A stretch of DNA of 64,000 nucleotides from Congeria kusceri. Taxonomy: Eukaryota; Mollusca; Bivalvia; Myida; Dreissenidae. The DNA lies in contig JAPFQT010000034.1 of the NCBI GenBank assembly GCA_027627225.1, positions 1,514,001-1,578,000 of the forward strand, given 5' to 3'. Below are positions 43,598 to 55,489 of this stretch, piece after piece; the stretch's first letter is position 1; the number at the start of each line of letters is the position of its first letter. Both the position numbers and the translations under genes were made by a program. Under the pieces are notes generated by a model. That model made no database searches and was not told where the DNA came from. It was given only the letters and a program-made list of their open reading frames with translations.

Positions 43598-44100
43598 AAC
43601 AAGAGCTGTCAGCGGACAGAACACTCGACTATTATAAGGATTTCAGTTGGTGCATATTTTGGGAAGTGGAAGGGGCATACATTTGTTGATATACACAACT
43701 GATTTATGGCAATTATTTCATCAAATTATTCCAATTTTGAACTTAATAACTTGTGTAGTTTTGAAGTTATACGAGTTTTGAATATAAATATTAACCAGAA
43801 AATCTATGTGAAAAAGGGGCATAACTCAGGCATAATGCAAAACTGAGTTATAGGGAGGTTGCCCCTGATACTGCAAATGATGGCAAAGGCATGTTCCTAT
43901 TTTTAAGTGAATAACTTACATAGTTCTAAGTTACAAATAAGTTTTGAATATAAATTTTAACCTGAAAATGTATGTGAAAAAGGGGCATAACTCCGACAAA
44001 ATACTAAACAAAGTTATAGCGAATGTTGCCCCTGATACTGGATTAGATGACAAAGGTAGGCCAAGACGTTTAAAGTGAATAACTTATGTAGTTCTGCAGT
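43598..44100 (+). repeat. AACAAGAG-starting modular repeat, right end lost
   Basis: Starts AACAAGAGCTGTC. It has two modules of about 180 bp with 'aaaaaggggcataactc' and 'ttgcccctgatactg' (43870 and 44030 areas). It runs into unrelated sequence near 44100 without the usual end. Confidence 0.65.
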
Positions 44101-44565
44101 TAAAAACTTTTTAATACCGTAAACGCTTGAGTATAGAACGTCCCAGCATATAAGACGAACCTAAAATTTCAGACCAAAATTTGGAAAAAATAAAAAATTG
44201 AGATTTCAATTTCGCATTTAATATTAACAGACACCAAAAATATTTTTGTCGGAAGAACCGCAATATGCAGTCGCAGATACACTACACTAAGTAAAATTTT
44301 AGGGTTAGAACTGGTAAGAAGCGTTCGATATAGACCATTACAGATATTCTTTCTGATAAGCAAAAAATAATTTCTCGTTATATAAAGCTGCATTGAGATG
44401 TGTCAACACCTTAAAATTACACCAAAGAACAAGAACAAAAGAACAAGAACAAAAAGTTTATTTTGTAAACAAAGGCCACCGGCCCAAAATACAACATACA
44501 ATCAAACTTACATAATGAAAGGTTGTGTCTCACAATCGTGTACAATGAACATGTTAAATCGATGT

Positions 44566-45392
44566 CTATGTTTTCATTAACTGAAAAATATATGTCATTA
44601 TTTTATGTAGTACAACTTCATTTGTGGATTGCATAAGATTTATAAAAGAAGCAACATCACTTTGGCCGTTAAACCATGAATACAAATATAAATAGCGTTT
44701 TTGTATATATTTTAAACACTCAAAAAATACGTGAAATTCTGTTTCTACTATTCTCATTTGCGATTGTTCTAGACAAAAAGTACAATAACGTTCTTCTCTT
44801 CAAATACCTGCATGTCTTCCGGTTTCTATGGCAAATTTATGGTCAGAACATCTAAATTTAGCAAAGCTTTTACGATAACAAAAAGGAATGTTAATAGATA
44901 AATATTTTTCTGGGTTTAGCAATGACTTATATTGCCTATATGTATCACAACGAGTTGAATTTAAACTGTCATGCCAATTTTGATATTTAATATCACGTAT
45001 TCGTTGTTTAAAAGTTTCAAGAAAAACATTAACATTACCAATTTCTTGGGATATCCAAACGTTACCAAAACCATGTTTGAAAAGCAAATTTTTTACACCA
45101 GTAGTCCAGTTAACTCTACCTAAATCATCATGTTGTTTAAGCATTAAATAACAGTTCCGTGGGTACCTATGATTTGGCATGTGCAATATTTTACACCAAT
45201 ATTGTATACAAATTGTGAAATAGTCAACACAAAGCTGAAATCGCCCACACTCTCCCAGCGCCATACAATCATTAACAGACTTATTAACACCTAGAAAATT
45301 TTTACAACATTGTATTTGAACACGTTCGATTATTTCTGAAAATTCAAAACCCCAGATTTCAGCTCCGTACGTGAGTATAGGTTTCACCATTG
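44566..45392 (-). pseudogene. LINE ORF2-like, C-terminal part with zinc knuckle
   Basis: Encodes SMVKPILTYGAEIWGFE, a segment typical of LINE proteins after the RT, and GECGRFQL, and ends with a CCHC-like knuckle: YCTFC at about 44774 to 44788 on the other side of a TGA, then EFHVFFEC. A single in-frame TGA at 44800-44802 separates the 196-residue piece from the last 76 residues, which are in the same frame. It joins the RT part only after removal of the insertion and addition of one base. Confidence 0.75.
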
Positions 45393-45397
45393 AGTCA

Positions 45398-46825
45398 CAG
45401 CATTTTTCCTCACCACTTGGGGAATGGTACCCGTACCGGTCAAATTAGCGTCGTTTCAGCCAAATTGGGAAATTTATCACTTTCATTAAAACATGTCAAG
45501 ATGTAAAAACAGTAAGTTACTTCTCCTAGCTGTTAGCAGTAACCCAGGATTTTTCTCAGGCGCCCCGGTGCCTCCGTCAAATTTTTTTTTGGCGACATGT
45601 GTCATATGACGTTATCGGATGCGTTTTAGCTCTTAAAATTAAATCTAACAATTTTTCAATTGTTTGTAAACGTTTAAACGAAATGAAATAACGAAACATC
45701 ACAGTTTAAACGGTATACCTCTAGTCTTTTAAAAGCAAAAGCGTCATTGTAAGAATCATGATTAGAATACATGAATATTATACATGCTTTGTTCTTGCAA
45801 AACGGCGGGAGAATTTCCACGTGCTCGTTGTGCCTACGCGCATCAAGTGTTAAAAAACCTGTATTAAGAAAGCACATGGTCGGTACACGCACGCTTTCCA
45901 TGTGTGGAACGTGACGTTGTGATTGTCAGCAGACATTTCGCGCTCTTTTGCAGAAAACACGGGTTTTACATGGCATACATGTACATAAACAAGACCGCTT
46001 GTGTTTACGAAACTACAACACTGAGCAGTAACACTGGATAGGCTTTTCCGATTACGATTTCATATTAGCATATTTGAGATTGAATTTTCACAGTTTATTT
46101 TTTAAAGCAATGAAACTTATTAATTTAATAAGTGTGCATATTATAAAATATGAAAGCTCATTTACTTTTTAGGTCAATAATACGCTTGACGCTCATATAA
46201 GGTTACTTGTGTGTGGATACATGCCAACTGCGCCGATAAACTGAGCGTTTCTATTGGCTCATATCGATTTTACTGCTTGTTGAAACTCCGCCTACAGGTG
46301 GGTGCTTCACGGTGATTGATTGCTGCTTAGGAATAACTGTTAATTGTTAACATTTTCGGCAAAGTGACACTCGCTTAGATCATTCACTGACTTTATAGAG
46401 TGGTGTACATGTTTTTAGAGCGAACAACGGCCATTGTGACGTAAGAGATTAGCTTTCACAGCAGGCATTGTCGGTCTGCTGCAGTCAACACAGCTAATTA
46501 ATTGATAAAATACACGTGCCCCGGGCGATGTTTATAAGCGCAACACTAATTTTAGGCGCCCTGGATATGTTCAAGTTAATATTAAACGCCCGGGCATCGG
46601 GGAGCTAAAACGGCCTGGGGAACGCCCTGCAGATGTGCGTGGAGGTTTACGGTTTGGTAAAAGACAAGTAAAATACAGGAACATCGTCAATCTTTTCAGG
46701 GTCTTTTTGGATTTTTTCCTTACATTTGGGAATTTATTAACTTCAAATTGGGAAAAATAGTAAGAAAATCCGATTGGGAATGGTACCGTTTTCCGGTACC
46801 GACTTTATATAGAGGAAAAACGCTG
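45398..46825. mobile_element. Non-autonomous hAT-like element, 5-bp target duplication
   Basis: The ends are CAGCATTTTTCCTC and, on the other strand, CAGCGTTTTTCCTC (13 of 14 identical). AGTCA flanks both sides (45393-45397 and 46826-46830). Each end also has 'gggaatggtacc' near it in direct orientation. There is no transposase frame. A possible further element lies within, from about 45533 ('cagtaacccaggattttt') to 46632 ('ggggaacgccctgcag'), but its ends match poorly. Confidence 0.75.
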
Positions 46826-46830
46826 AGTCA

Positions 46831-47917
46831 GTTTGAAAAATTCTTCTCTATGGAAGCTACCGAATGACATCTGAAACATTTTTATTGCATTAATTGACTT
46901 TTTAGCCTGTGCAGTTAGTTTTTGTTTTGCTTTTGTCCATGAGAGAGTGGGAGTGAAGAGTAAACCCATATATTTATACATGGATGTAACATTTACAGCA
47001 TCGCCATTGTATAACCAGCGTACATAAGAACGAAGAGGACCACCATTTCTAAAAACAATGATTTCCGATTTCTTTTGATGTATAGTCATCCCTGTATTTG
47101 CACAGAATTCAGAGATGCTGTTAAGCTGCGACTGTAGTTCTACTGCTGTATCAGCACAATTCGCTACATCATCTGCATACAAAATACATATGATATCAGC
47201 AATATCTTGCGTTATGAAAATACCCCTATGACCCTTTTCCCTCAAAAAGAGAGACAACTCGTTTAGAAATAAATTAAAAATTATCGTGCTGCTTACGTCC
47301 CCTTGTGTGGTTCCAATATTACATTTAAAAGGTTTGCTCGCTGTATTTTGAGATATACGCACACGGGCGAATAAGTCTGTGTACATAGCTACAATTACAT
47401 TGTAAAATTTACCCCGTATACCTATTTTGTACAGAGTTTCAAACAATTTATGGTGCATAAGCCCATCAAAGGCCCGTTTGAAGTCGATATATAGAACATA
47501 AAATCTCCCACCAGACTTTGAGATATATTTGTGAATCATACTTTGTAACGTGAACATATTATCTACTGTAGAATACCCAGGCCGAAAACCGGCCTGCGAT
47601 TCTTCGATTTTATTTAATGTATCTGCCCATAAGCATAACCTAGAATAAATGATATTTGAAAACGATTTATACATAATGTTTATCAGAGAAATTCCTCTAT
47701 AGTTGGAAGGATCCGCTTTTGAACCGGATTTATGTACCGTGACAATAACGCTTTCGCGCCAGCTATCGGGAAAGACGCCAGTATTTAGAATAGCGTTAAA
47801 AAGATCACATAATATTGGTGAAATAATCGTACATGTATTTTTGTAAAATTCGGCACTTATTCCGTCAGTGCCTTGAGACTTGCCCGATTTAAGCTTTTGT
47901 ATGCTACTTTGTACCAC
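46831..47917 (-). pseudogene. LINE reverse transcriptase domain
   Basis: The 370-codon open frame carries the RT motifs in order: SGKSQGTDGISAEFYK (residues 11-26), NYRGISLI (72-79), GFRPGYST (110-117), motif A YIDFKRAFD (143-151), motif B TTQGDVSST (203-211) and motif C YADD (247-250). The catalytic aspartates are present. The final residues (TQRFSSI) come from the target duplication and inserted element, so the LINE part ends at about residue 363. There is no upstream part, so it cannot be an autonomous element now. Confidence 0.9.
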
Positions 47918-47925
47918 GGGTGCTT

Positions 47926-48130
47926 ATTGTTACAAAATCAGTCTCCGCGAGTATCTTCAATGAAACCATCGTCGTTGTTTGCATAGCGATATTAAATGTG
48001 TGAACGTGTTTAAAACCTTCGTGTAAACGTGTTTGAATACTTCTAATTGTTACAAAAACAGTCTCCGCAAGTATCTTCAATGAAACCGTCGTCATTGTTT
48101 GCATAGCGATATTAAATGTGTAAACGAGTT
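47926..48130. repeat. 120-bp tandem duplication
   Basis: 'attgttacaaaatcagtctc' at 47926 and 'attgttacaaaaacagtctc' at 48046 start two copies of the same sequence with scattered differences, about 95 percent alike by eye. Confidence 0.85.
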
Positions 48131-48279
48131 CGTCTGACCCGTTTTTGCAATTTTTTTTTGCATTAGTGTTAACATTTTGTTTGTTTTCATAAATATAAAA
48201 AATAAATTAAATACTAAAATCACGCAAATACAAAAAAAACCCACTAATTTTTTAATATCCAAATCGGTGCAAAAAACAT

Positions 48280-49870
48280 AGCGGGTACAAATTTTCCCCA
48301 GTTTTGACCCCAGGGGCATAATTTGAACAATCTTTATGACTATACAATGTTACATACCAAATAAGAAACCTTTGGGCCATGTGGTTTCTGAGGAGATTTT
48401 TAAAGTAATTTTGCAATTTAAGTGTATATAAATCATGTGACCCCGCGGCATGGCCAGTTTTGACCCTAGGGGCATTAATTGAATAATGTTTGTATAGGAC
48501 CACTATAAGATGTTACATACGGTATGTACCCACATATGAAACCTCTGGGCCTTGCGGCTTCAGAAAAGAAGATTTATAAAGACATTTTGCTATTTAAGTC
48601 TATAAAAACCATGTGACCACATGGCGTAGCAAGTTTTGACCCCAGGGGCATAATTTGGACAATCTTTGTAGAGGACCACTATAGGATGTTACATACCAAA
48701 TATGAAACCCGTGGGCCATGTGGTTTCAGAGGAGAAGATTTTTAAGGTTATATTGCTATATATTCTATATAAACCATATGACCCCCGGGCATGGCCAGTT
48801 TTGACCCCAGGGGCATAATTTGAACAAATTTTGCAATTGACCACTAAAGGATGTTACAAACCAAATATCAAACCTCTGGGCCTCATGGTTTCAGAGGAGA
48901 ATATTTTTAAAGTCATTTTGCTATATATTCTATATAAACCATGTGACCTCCGGGGCGTGGACAGGTTTGGTCCCAGGGGCATAATTTAACAATCCTTGTA
49001 AAGGACCACTATAGGATGTTACATACCAAATATGAAACCTCTGGGCCTTGTGGTTTCAGAGGAGAAGATTTTAGAAGTCATTTTGCTATATAGTCTATAT
49101 AAACCATATGACCCCCAGGGCGTGGCCAGTTGTGACCCCAGGGGCATAATTTGAACAATCTTTGTAGAGGATCACTATAGGATGTTACATACGAAATATG
49201 AAACCTCTGGGACTTGCGGTTTCAGAGAAGATTTTTTAAGTTTACACTTTTTAAATCTATTCATTTGAATCCCTTCAATACTAATGGAGTTATGCTCCGC
49301 ACTATAAAGTTAATGCCGGACATAAGGAAATAAAACAAATGGCAAAAACTCTGAATGTATTGGAGAAGAGTTGTGGTCCTTGTGCTCTGCAATTTCTCTT
49401 ATTGTCCTCTACCTATATTTGAAGTTATATTTGAATCTCTTTAATACTAATGGAGTCATGATCCGCAGAAGAAAGTAAACGCTTCACATGAGGAAATAAA
49501 ACACAGGGCAATAACACAGTAAATATTGAAGAAAGAGTTGTGGTCCTTCCTCTCATTGTCCTATATCATTATATGAAGTTTCATTTGAATCCCATTAATA
49601 CCAATGGAGTTATGCACCACACAAGAAAAATAAACAAAGGGCAATAACTCTGTTTCATTTGAATCCCTTCAATACTTATGGAGTAATGCTAAGCACAAGA
49701 AAATTAAACAAAGGGCGATAACTCTGTAAATATTGAAAAAAAGTTATGGTCTTTATGCTCTGCAATTCCTCTCGTTCCTCGATCATTATATGAAGTTTCA
49801 TTTGAATCCCTTTAATACTAATGACAGTCGGACAGATTACTACATACAAAAGTTCCCTTTGGGGGCATAA
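48280..49870 (+). repeat. Dispersed repeat family G
   Basis: Six modules of about 165 bp start near 48300, 48460, 48632, 48798, 48966 and 49130 with 'gttttgaccccaggggcata' or variants and contain 'ggatgttacataccaaatat'. They are followed by modules with 'catttgaatcccttcaatac' (49270-49830). The element ends 'cccctttgggggcataaaaa'-like at about 49865. Overlapping short frames are chance. Confidence 0.8.
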
Positions 49871-50577
49871 AAATCACTCGTGCAACGAGTAAAAATAATC
49901 ATTGTAGCGCATTTATTTGGCGGTCTTATTCCAGGGTACTCAGGTAAATCTTTCGGTAACATACAAGTAAATAGTAAACGTAATGGTGTCATAAGTTTAA
50001 AGTAACCATTTTAATAAATTGACTTTATTTAGAAACTCTTAATTGTACAAAATTACATGATATACACATTATAATACATAGTACATACATCATCTTATGT
50101 GATTAAAAGTAAATGTAAGAAAACCGGTTTGAAATTTTCCTGTTGTAAAGAAGGCCTCTTTCTGGTTTCGATTTACTGATTAATAGCTTGCTTAGAAAAT
50201 AAGTAGTTTTCCATGATACCTGTTTTGAGAATTCCCCTCTCAAAAGACCGTTGGCTTCCGGCAACAGTCTAAAAACTAAATGAATATTCAAAACATACCG
50301 GTAATATCCCTAAAAATTGTTTTCAATTGGATGCTATCCTAACAAAACACTTATTTATATATAAAAAAAAACATATAATTATTGGAAAGGAGTTAATAAA
50401 ACAAAAAAAATATCTGACAAAGTCAGTAAAATGTTGGGTATTGTTTTTAGGAAAGGTCGTGTAATCTGAAACAAACATAATTTGTTTTACGCCTTATGAG
50501 TAATAATACACACGTCATCTGGAAATGTCATAGAATGATAGGAACAGATACACTTGTTGAGCTTTAACAACTTGAAC
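49871..50577. other. No gene recognised
   Basis: AT-rich, no supported feature. Confidence 0.4.
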
Positions 50578-51865
50578 ACTAGATTGTCACATGAGTGATG
50601 GATACACCCCCACAGATTAACCTTGTAACAAAACTATGGCATCCATTCGAAAGAAATGGACAGAGAATGCTTTAATTTCAATAGGAGCCATAACTCCGTC
50701 AACATTTATTGGTTTGTAACCAAAGTTAAACTTGATCTGTATTTTATGCTGTTACACCTATGTACCAAAAATAATTTAAATATGTGAACCCTTTCATGAG
50801 TTACTGTCCATGTTTTTCGGGAATTTAAGCCAAAAAGGGGCCATAACTGTGTCAAAATTTAGTGGTTTGTAACCAAAGTCCTGACTTGACCTGTATTTTA
50901 TGATGCTACACATGTGTACCAATAATCATTTAAATATTATATATTTAAGTCAAATAAAGGGCCATAACCGTCAAAATTTAGTGGTTTGTAACCAAAGTCA
51001 AACTTTACCTGTATTCAGTGTTCATTCTGGGCTGCGCCTTTGCGGGATTCATGCAACAAAATAATAAACGGGCGCAACAAAAATATTGTCAGTAGGCTAT
51101 TTGGGCGCATTGAAAATACCATTTGCAGGCGATCTTTTTTTCGCATGAAAATGACCGAAAAATCGTATTGCGAATTGTAAACATCGCATAGCCGGATTGT
51201 TATTGGAAATTAACCATTGCTAGGCTGCCACGTGCGCACTGTTTTATAACTAGTGACTTTATTGGCCTATAAAGGATACGTGCCATTTGACCTCGCTTAC
51301 ATCATCACAAATTGCTAACAGTGCTGTCTGAAATTTGCATGCAGTTTAAGATGATTTTAATTTTTTTTAAAACGATGTCGAAGCAAAAAGCAGATAAAGA
51401 GAGCATTGAGGGACAAAATCTTCAGAATTTTCCACCAAATGTCTTAGGCAAAATGCGAACACTGTGGAAAATGAGGGCGAGAAAACATCCTGATCTGGCC
51501 GTACCCATAGTGCCATACTTCGTCTGGAAGTTTGGGAGTACAAACAGATAAATATTCCACAAAGGTTGTTGGTCACAAATTGTTGAAGGGTTTTTTAGAG
51601 AAATGTTTGTGGTAAGCGCGCAATGATAAGAGTAATTTCATGTTTTTGACAATTAAAATAAAAACATAATAAAAGTAACATGAAAAATTATAAATATGAG
51701 ATAGTATGTTGCACCTTTCCCCCCCCCCCCCCAATATGATGTTACACATGTGTACCAAAAATTATTTGAATATGTCATGCCTTTATTGAGTTATCCAGAA
51801 ACCAAAAACCAACAGACCGACAAGCTTACTCCTATATACCCCCCCCTAAACTTCACTTGTGGGGG
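50578..51865 (+). repeat. Dispersed repeat family D, copy 2, split by an insertion
   Basis: Starts 'actagattgtcacatgagtg' with ATACACCCCCAC and ends CTTGTGGGGGTATAA near 51858. It has three to four modules with 'gtggtttgtaaccaaagtc' and 'gttacacatgtgtacca'. Between 'ctttacctgtatt' (51015) and 'tatgatgttacac' (51735), about 717 bp of foreign sequence interrupts a module. Confidence 0.75.
51016..51734 (+). mobile_element. Insertion inside family D with a short open frame
   Basis: The left end reads CAGTGTTCATTCTGGGC, a start often seen in hAT elements; the right end is a C homopolymer at about 51719-51732. A plus-strand frame at 51375-51551 reads MSKQKADKESIEG, then LGKMRTLWKMRARKHPD and ends FGSTNR. 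It is unlike neighbouring DNA in being GC-richer, but I do not recognise it. No clear target duplication. Confidence 0.45.
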
Positions 51866-53768
51866 TATAATAAAATAAGCTTTATTGGTCATGCCACAGA
51901 ATTTGATGTTTTCTTAATACTACACAATCACAGCGTTTGGGTTTGCCCAAATCATTGATACTATTTATGACAGATGTTTTTCCATGCAATAAAGTAAGAC
52001 ATGATACAACAGTACACTCCCTAAATTACACCGGCACTGAATTTGTTCACAAAAAAGCAAGTACAACATATTTTTATGAGCCCCCCGAAAAATGAACATA
52101 ATTTTATAGCTAAGTGGAAGAAAATTTGACTAAATTATATTTGATTTGCTACAAGTGAAGTACAAAACTGCAACATGACATAATAATATCGCAATTTTCA
52201 ATGCTCTCCGATAAATCTACAAATGCTGCCACTTATTTTCCAATAATTGTGATTATGAAGCGAATACCAAACAATTATGCGACCACTTCTCAATATCTGC
52301 CTTTGTACAGAAGCATTCTTCAGTGAAGCTAGCGGCCTTCATTAGATCAGAGCTATTAGCACCAACAGCAAACCACAATGGTAGCATTCAAGGTGTTAAC
52401 AATTTTGTATGTAATTATGAAAAAACTTAAGTAAAATTATCCCTCTGAGATAATCATTATTGGACCATAAATCAATCAATCATTCACAATCTATTCAGAC
52501 ATTCTGAAGGTATGCAGACAAATAACATCGTCATAGTCGACTACAAGCTCTCAAGTGACACCTAGTATTATGAAATACACAACTATTTTCGGTACACTGT
52601 AATTTCGGTAAGCTGTAATTTCCAAATAATCGGTAGTTGTTGATCTGTTATTTTTTTAAATAAGTATTTGAAAGGTTTTATTATAAAATCTTAGTGTGCC
52701 AGAAATAAATAACAAGATAATATCCTCTAGTGACAAATTACACATATTAAAATTTTTCTTTTTAAGTTGTTCACAGAACAACTAAATGTACCATTATTTC
52801 AAAGCCAAACAGCCAAAAAACTATGATCCTAACAGCTTGAGGCCAGGCTGACACCACTACGGGAAAGTAAGAAGTGCCATTTTGAATATCGTTTAATTTG
52901 TCAAATGGTAATCATTATGATAATGAATATGATTAGAACATGACATGGTGGGAAGATTTAAGTTAACAACTTGCAACTTTTAAGTGTTAAATACATCGTA
53001 CAACATCATTTTTGTTGTTTATCATTGCAATTGCATCTATTTTAAAATATGTAAACTGTGTTTAATAATATTCTGAATGTTAAAATAAATAAAAATAAAG
53101 GCGTAAACAACACTTTGAGACGCTAATTTGGGAACCGATTTTTGAGCAAATTTGTTGTTTACGTGGAACTTTGTTTACATAATAATGTATTAAATGCACT
53201 GTCAAAACATAACTTAAGCTTTTTATAATTGCAATTTACAATATATAGTAGATGTATGATTCGTTTTTAATTAATATAATTGTTTTTGTAATAAATAAAT
53301 AAAGTCCCAAAAACTGCTGGGATTCTGTTTCGTGCATTTGTCTAATTGTGTCAAGTAGCCAGTATTATCGCCTCGGGACAACTCCGGAGTTTTCGGTGGT
53401 TTTCTATTTTGTTTGCGGAAAGATGTTTCAGGTGTGAAAGCTTATGAATAGATAATCGTTTTAAAGGTTAATGTGTAAGTTGTGAATAGATGTTTGTGTT
53501 CTGTTTTGTTTCTTGTTAAATGTGCTACAGGCAGTAAAATGGGTAATTAAGATAAACTGACAGCATTACACATGATTTTATTTCAATCCTGATACCTGTT
53601 TATCAATTGAACAAATATGAAGATTTTCTACAAATTCTTTTTTTTTTTTAAATGTCAGATGCAGCAGAGCGCTAAAATTATATTTTGGCAGTAAAGCAAG
53701 AGCGCTAATATTCCATATTTTTGAAAAATACCGTCCGACCGCTAAAATTTGCCACGCTAAAATAAGTA
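51866..53768. other. No gene recognised
   Basis: AT-rich, with short frames only. Nothing with splice or domain support. Confidence 0.4.
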
Positions 53769-53841
53769 TGCCTACAGTAGCCTAGTGGATAGCATGTCAG
53801 AGTCGCTTTTCGAAGTTCCCAGGCTCGATTCCTGGCAGAGG
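53769..53841 (+). tRNA. tRNA-Arg-like pseudogene or SINE head
   Basis: A box 'tagcctagtggat', anticodon region 'cttttcgaag' and B-box-like 'ggctcgattcc' are in the right order and spacing, as in tRNA-Arg(TCG). Acceptor and anticodon stems pair poorly. It is likely a SINE head or dead tRNA. Confidence 0.4.
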
Positions 53842-54295
53842 TTGAAAATGTTTTCATCTACTTTTTCGACAGATTTGCTATTGCAGATGCTTAATAAATT
53901 AAAAGGGACTACATTTTTAAGATATTTCCAAAAGAAAACAACAATATACTGTTAGTAACTCCCTTTAAGTAACTTGACCATATTATCACATAACACTTGC
54001 TAATATGTTTGAAAAGCTTGTAGCACAGTCTTTGCATTCGTATCATATTTACAGTCTTTGCGAAACTGGCTAAAAAACGCCGGTCATCCGGACAGGCATT
54101 TTGTAAAAAGTTGCCGGTCCGAACAAAAACTTGCCGGACCGAAAAAGACGTGTACATTTTAAACTTTTATCATTTATTTATTGACCAGGATTGTGTTGAC
54201 AGCACTTATTTCTACTATACACTAACTATACATAGTATAAAGTGTTAGTTTTCTTTAGTGTTAGAGTTTGATGGACTGTGATGCTTAATATTTGC

Positions 54296-54606
54296 TTAAT
54301 CATTGGAAGTACAGGTGAGCAGTTTGTCAGCATTTAACAGTTCACTTTGAAAGTCTATGCAATCGTCATCATTTTCAAGAGAATCCAGTTCATCATCGAC
54401 ATCGCACAGGCTTTCGACTTGTTTCTCAAAGCTTACGACTGGCCCCACAGGCACAACCTTGACTGGCACTGTTTCGTCCTCCGACTCTGAATCCAGACAT
54501 ATCGATATTGTTGCACTTGAAGCTGATGTAGATGGGGCAGCAATGTCACTTGTTTCTTGTTCAAGTTTACGCTTACGTGTGTATGATATCCGCCAATCGG
54601 CTCAGC
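54296..54606 (-). CDS. hAT transposase exon 7 (acidic C-terminus)
   Basis: Acceptor tttcaag|GCTGAG. After a one-base slip at 54599-54600 it reads WRISYTRKRKLEQET, a basic patch that may be a nuclear signal, then ICLDSESEDETV and CDVDDELDSLENDDD and stops at TAA 54296-54298. The plus-strand frame at 54357-54611 is its shadow. Confidence 0.7.
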
Positions 54607-54895
54607 CTTGAAATAAATAAAAAAAACGAATCATTATTTTAAATCAACAAGGTTGAAACATTAATATAATGGTAAGTATGTTGAACCATTTGTTTTTGTC
54701 ATACTTTATAGCCTATAATATTTTTTCAATTAATGAATTTCAATAAACTTAATAATAGTTGGTCTGTTGATTGTTGTAGTACTGAACAACCAACATTTAT
54801 TTCCAATTTCTACTGATGAACATAAAAGGGAACTAATTGTAACTCTGTGTCTGATGACATGGTTTCAAAACAATAGCTGTACATAATTATCCTAC

Positions 54896-55175
54896 CAGCC
54901 ATGAGTCAATAGCAGCTTCAGGGTCAAAAGAGGTAATGGATGGAGACAACAGTTTAACCGTCATCAGATCTTGTAGAACTGTTTCCGATAGTTTTGACCG
55001 CCTGCACGTCTTCAGAAGTTTCAGCTGAGAAAATGCTGTTTCACACCGGATGCTGGTAGATGGCAGTGTCAGCAACAGATCGATTACCAGCCGGATGTTA
55101 GGAAGATCATCAGCCCCTGGGCCTTCACCTTGTAGCACCAGGTCCCAAGTGAGATCTGCTAACTCGTTGCCATGT
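54896..55175 (-). CDS. hAT transposase exon 6 (C-terminal dimerisation region)
   Basis: Acceptor tttacag|ACATGG, donor GGCTG|GTAGGA. It encodes HGNELADLTWDLVLQG, then SIRCETAFSQLKLLKTC and RRSKLSETVLQDLM, the signature of the hAT C-terminal dimerisation domain (ER/ET..FS..K..KT..R..L). Confidence 0.85.
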
Positions 55176-55243
55176 CTGTAAACATATTTGACTTATATAT
55201 TGCTAACTCGTTGCCATGTCTGTAAACATATTTGACTTATAGA
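55157..55243. repeat. 44-bp tandem duplication over the exon 6 acceptor
   Basis: 'tgctaactcgttgccatgtc' plus the next 24 bases occur at 55157 and again at 55201. The unit includes the AG acceptor and the first bases of exon 6, so the intron now carries two acceptors (near 55175 and 55219). Confidence 0.85.
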
Positions 55244-55359
55244 TTTTTTCAGCCTAAAATTTATTAACTAAAAGTTCTAAATTTTCCTAGACTTGTTACT
55301 ACACGTATAGAAGAAACATAATTTATTAAATGAAAATGTTTAAACCAATAATTCCTTAC

Positions 55360-55489
55360 TTCTTCTGTACCAGTTTCTTTACAAGTCTCCATTCACTTCT
55401 TGATGCTTGTGTTGAGAACTCCTTGCTAGTACGAAGGAGGGTTTGCTCGAAATGGGAACATGCCAGTCGAATCTCTTCATCACCAAAGT
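55360..55489 (-). CDS. hAT transposase exon 5
   Basis: Acceptor atttcag|ACTTTG, donor CAGAA|GTAAGG. It encodes FGDEEIRLACSHFEQTLL and SEWRLVKKLVQK. Phase-compatible on both sides. Confidence 0.75.

Larger units (their letters stand above)
44417..47919 (-). mobile_element. 5'-truncated non-LTR retrotransposon (LINE) with an insertion
   Basis: On the minus strand the order is reverse transcriptase, C-terminal region, zinc knuckle, a 3' UTR of about 100 bp with AATAAA, then a tail of (TTGTTC/TTCTTG) units at 44417-44455. No endonuclease is present upstream of 47919, as expected from 5' truncation. A 1428-bp element interrupts it at 45398-46825. A non-poly(A) simple-repeat tail is seen in several LINE clades; I do not assign one. 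Confidence 0.85.

Noticed and set aside
45674..45901. Minus-strand frame of 75 codons inside the LINE insertion
   Set aside because: No similarity to a transposase and no repeat of the frame in context; it lies in a non-autonomous element.
45533..46632. A complete second hAT-like element nested in the 45398-46825 element
   Set aside because: The proposed ends (cagtaacccagg... and ...gaacgccctgcag) match only in a short CCAGG/TTTT block and no target duplication was found.
54357..54611. Serine-rich plus-strand frame of 84 codons
   Set aside because: It is the complement of the acidic exon 7 of the hAT transposase, which is supported by splice sites and position.
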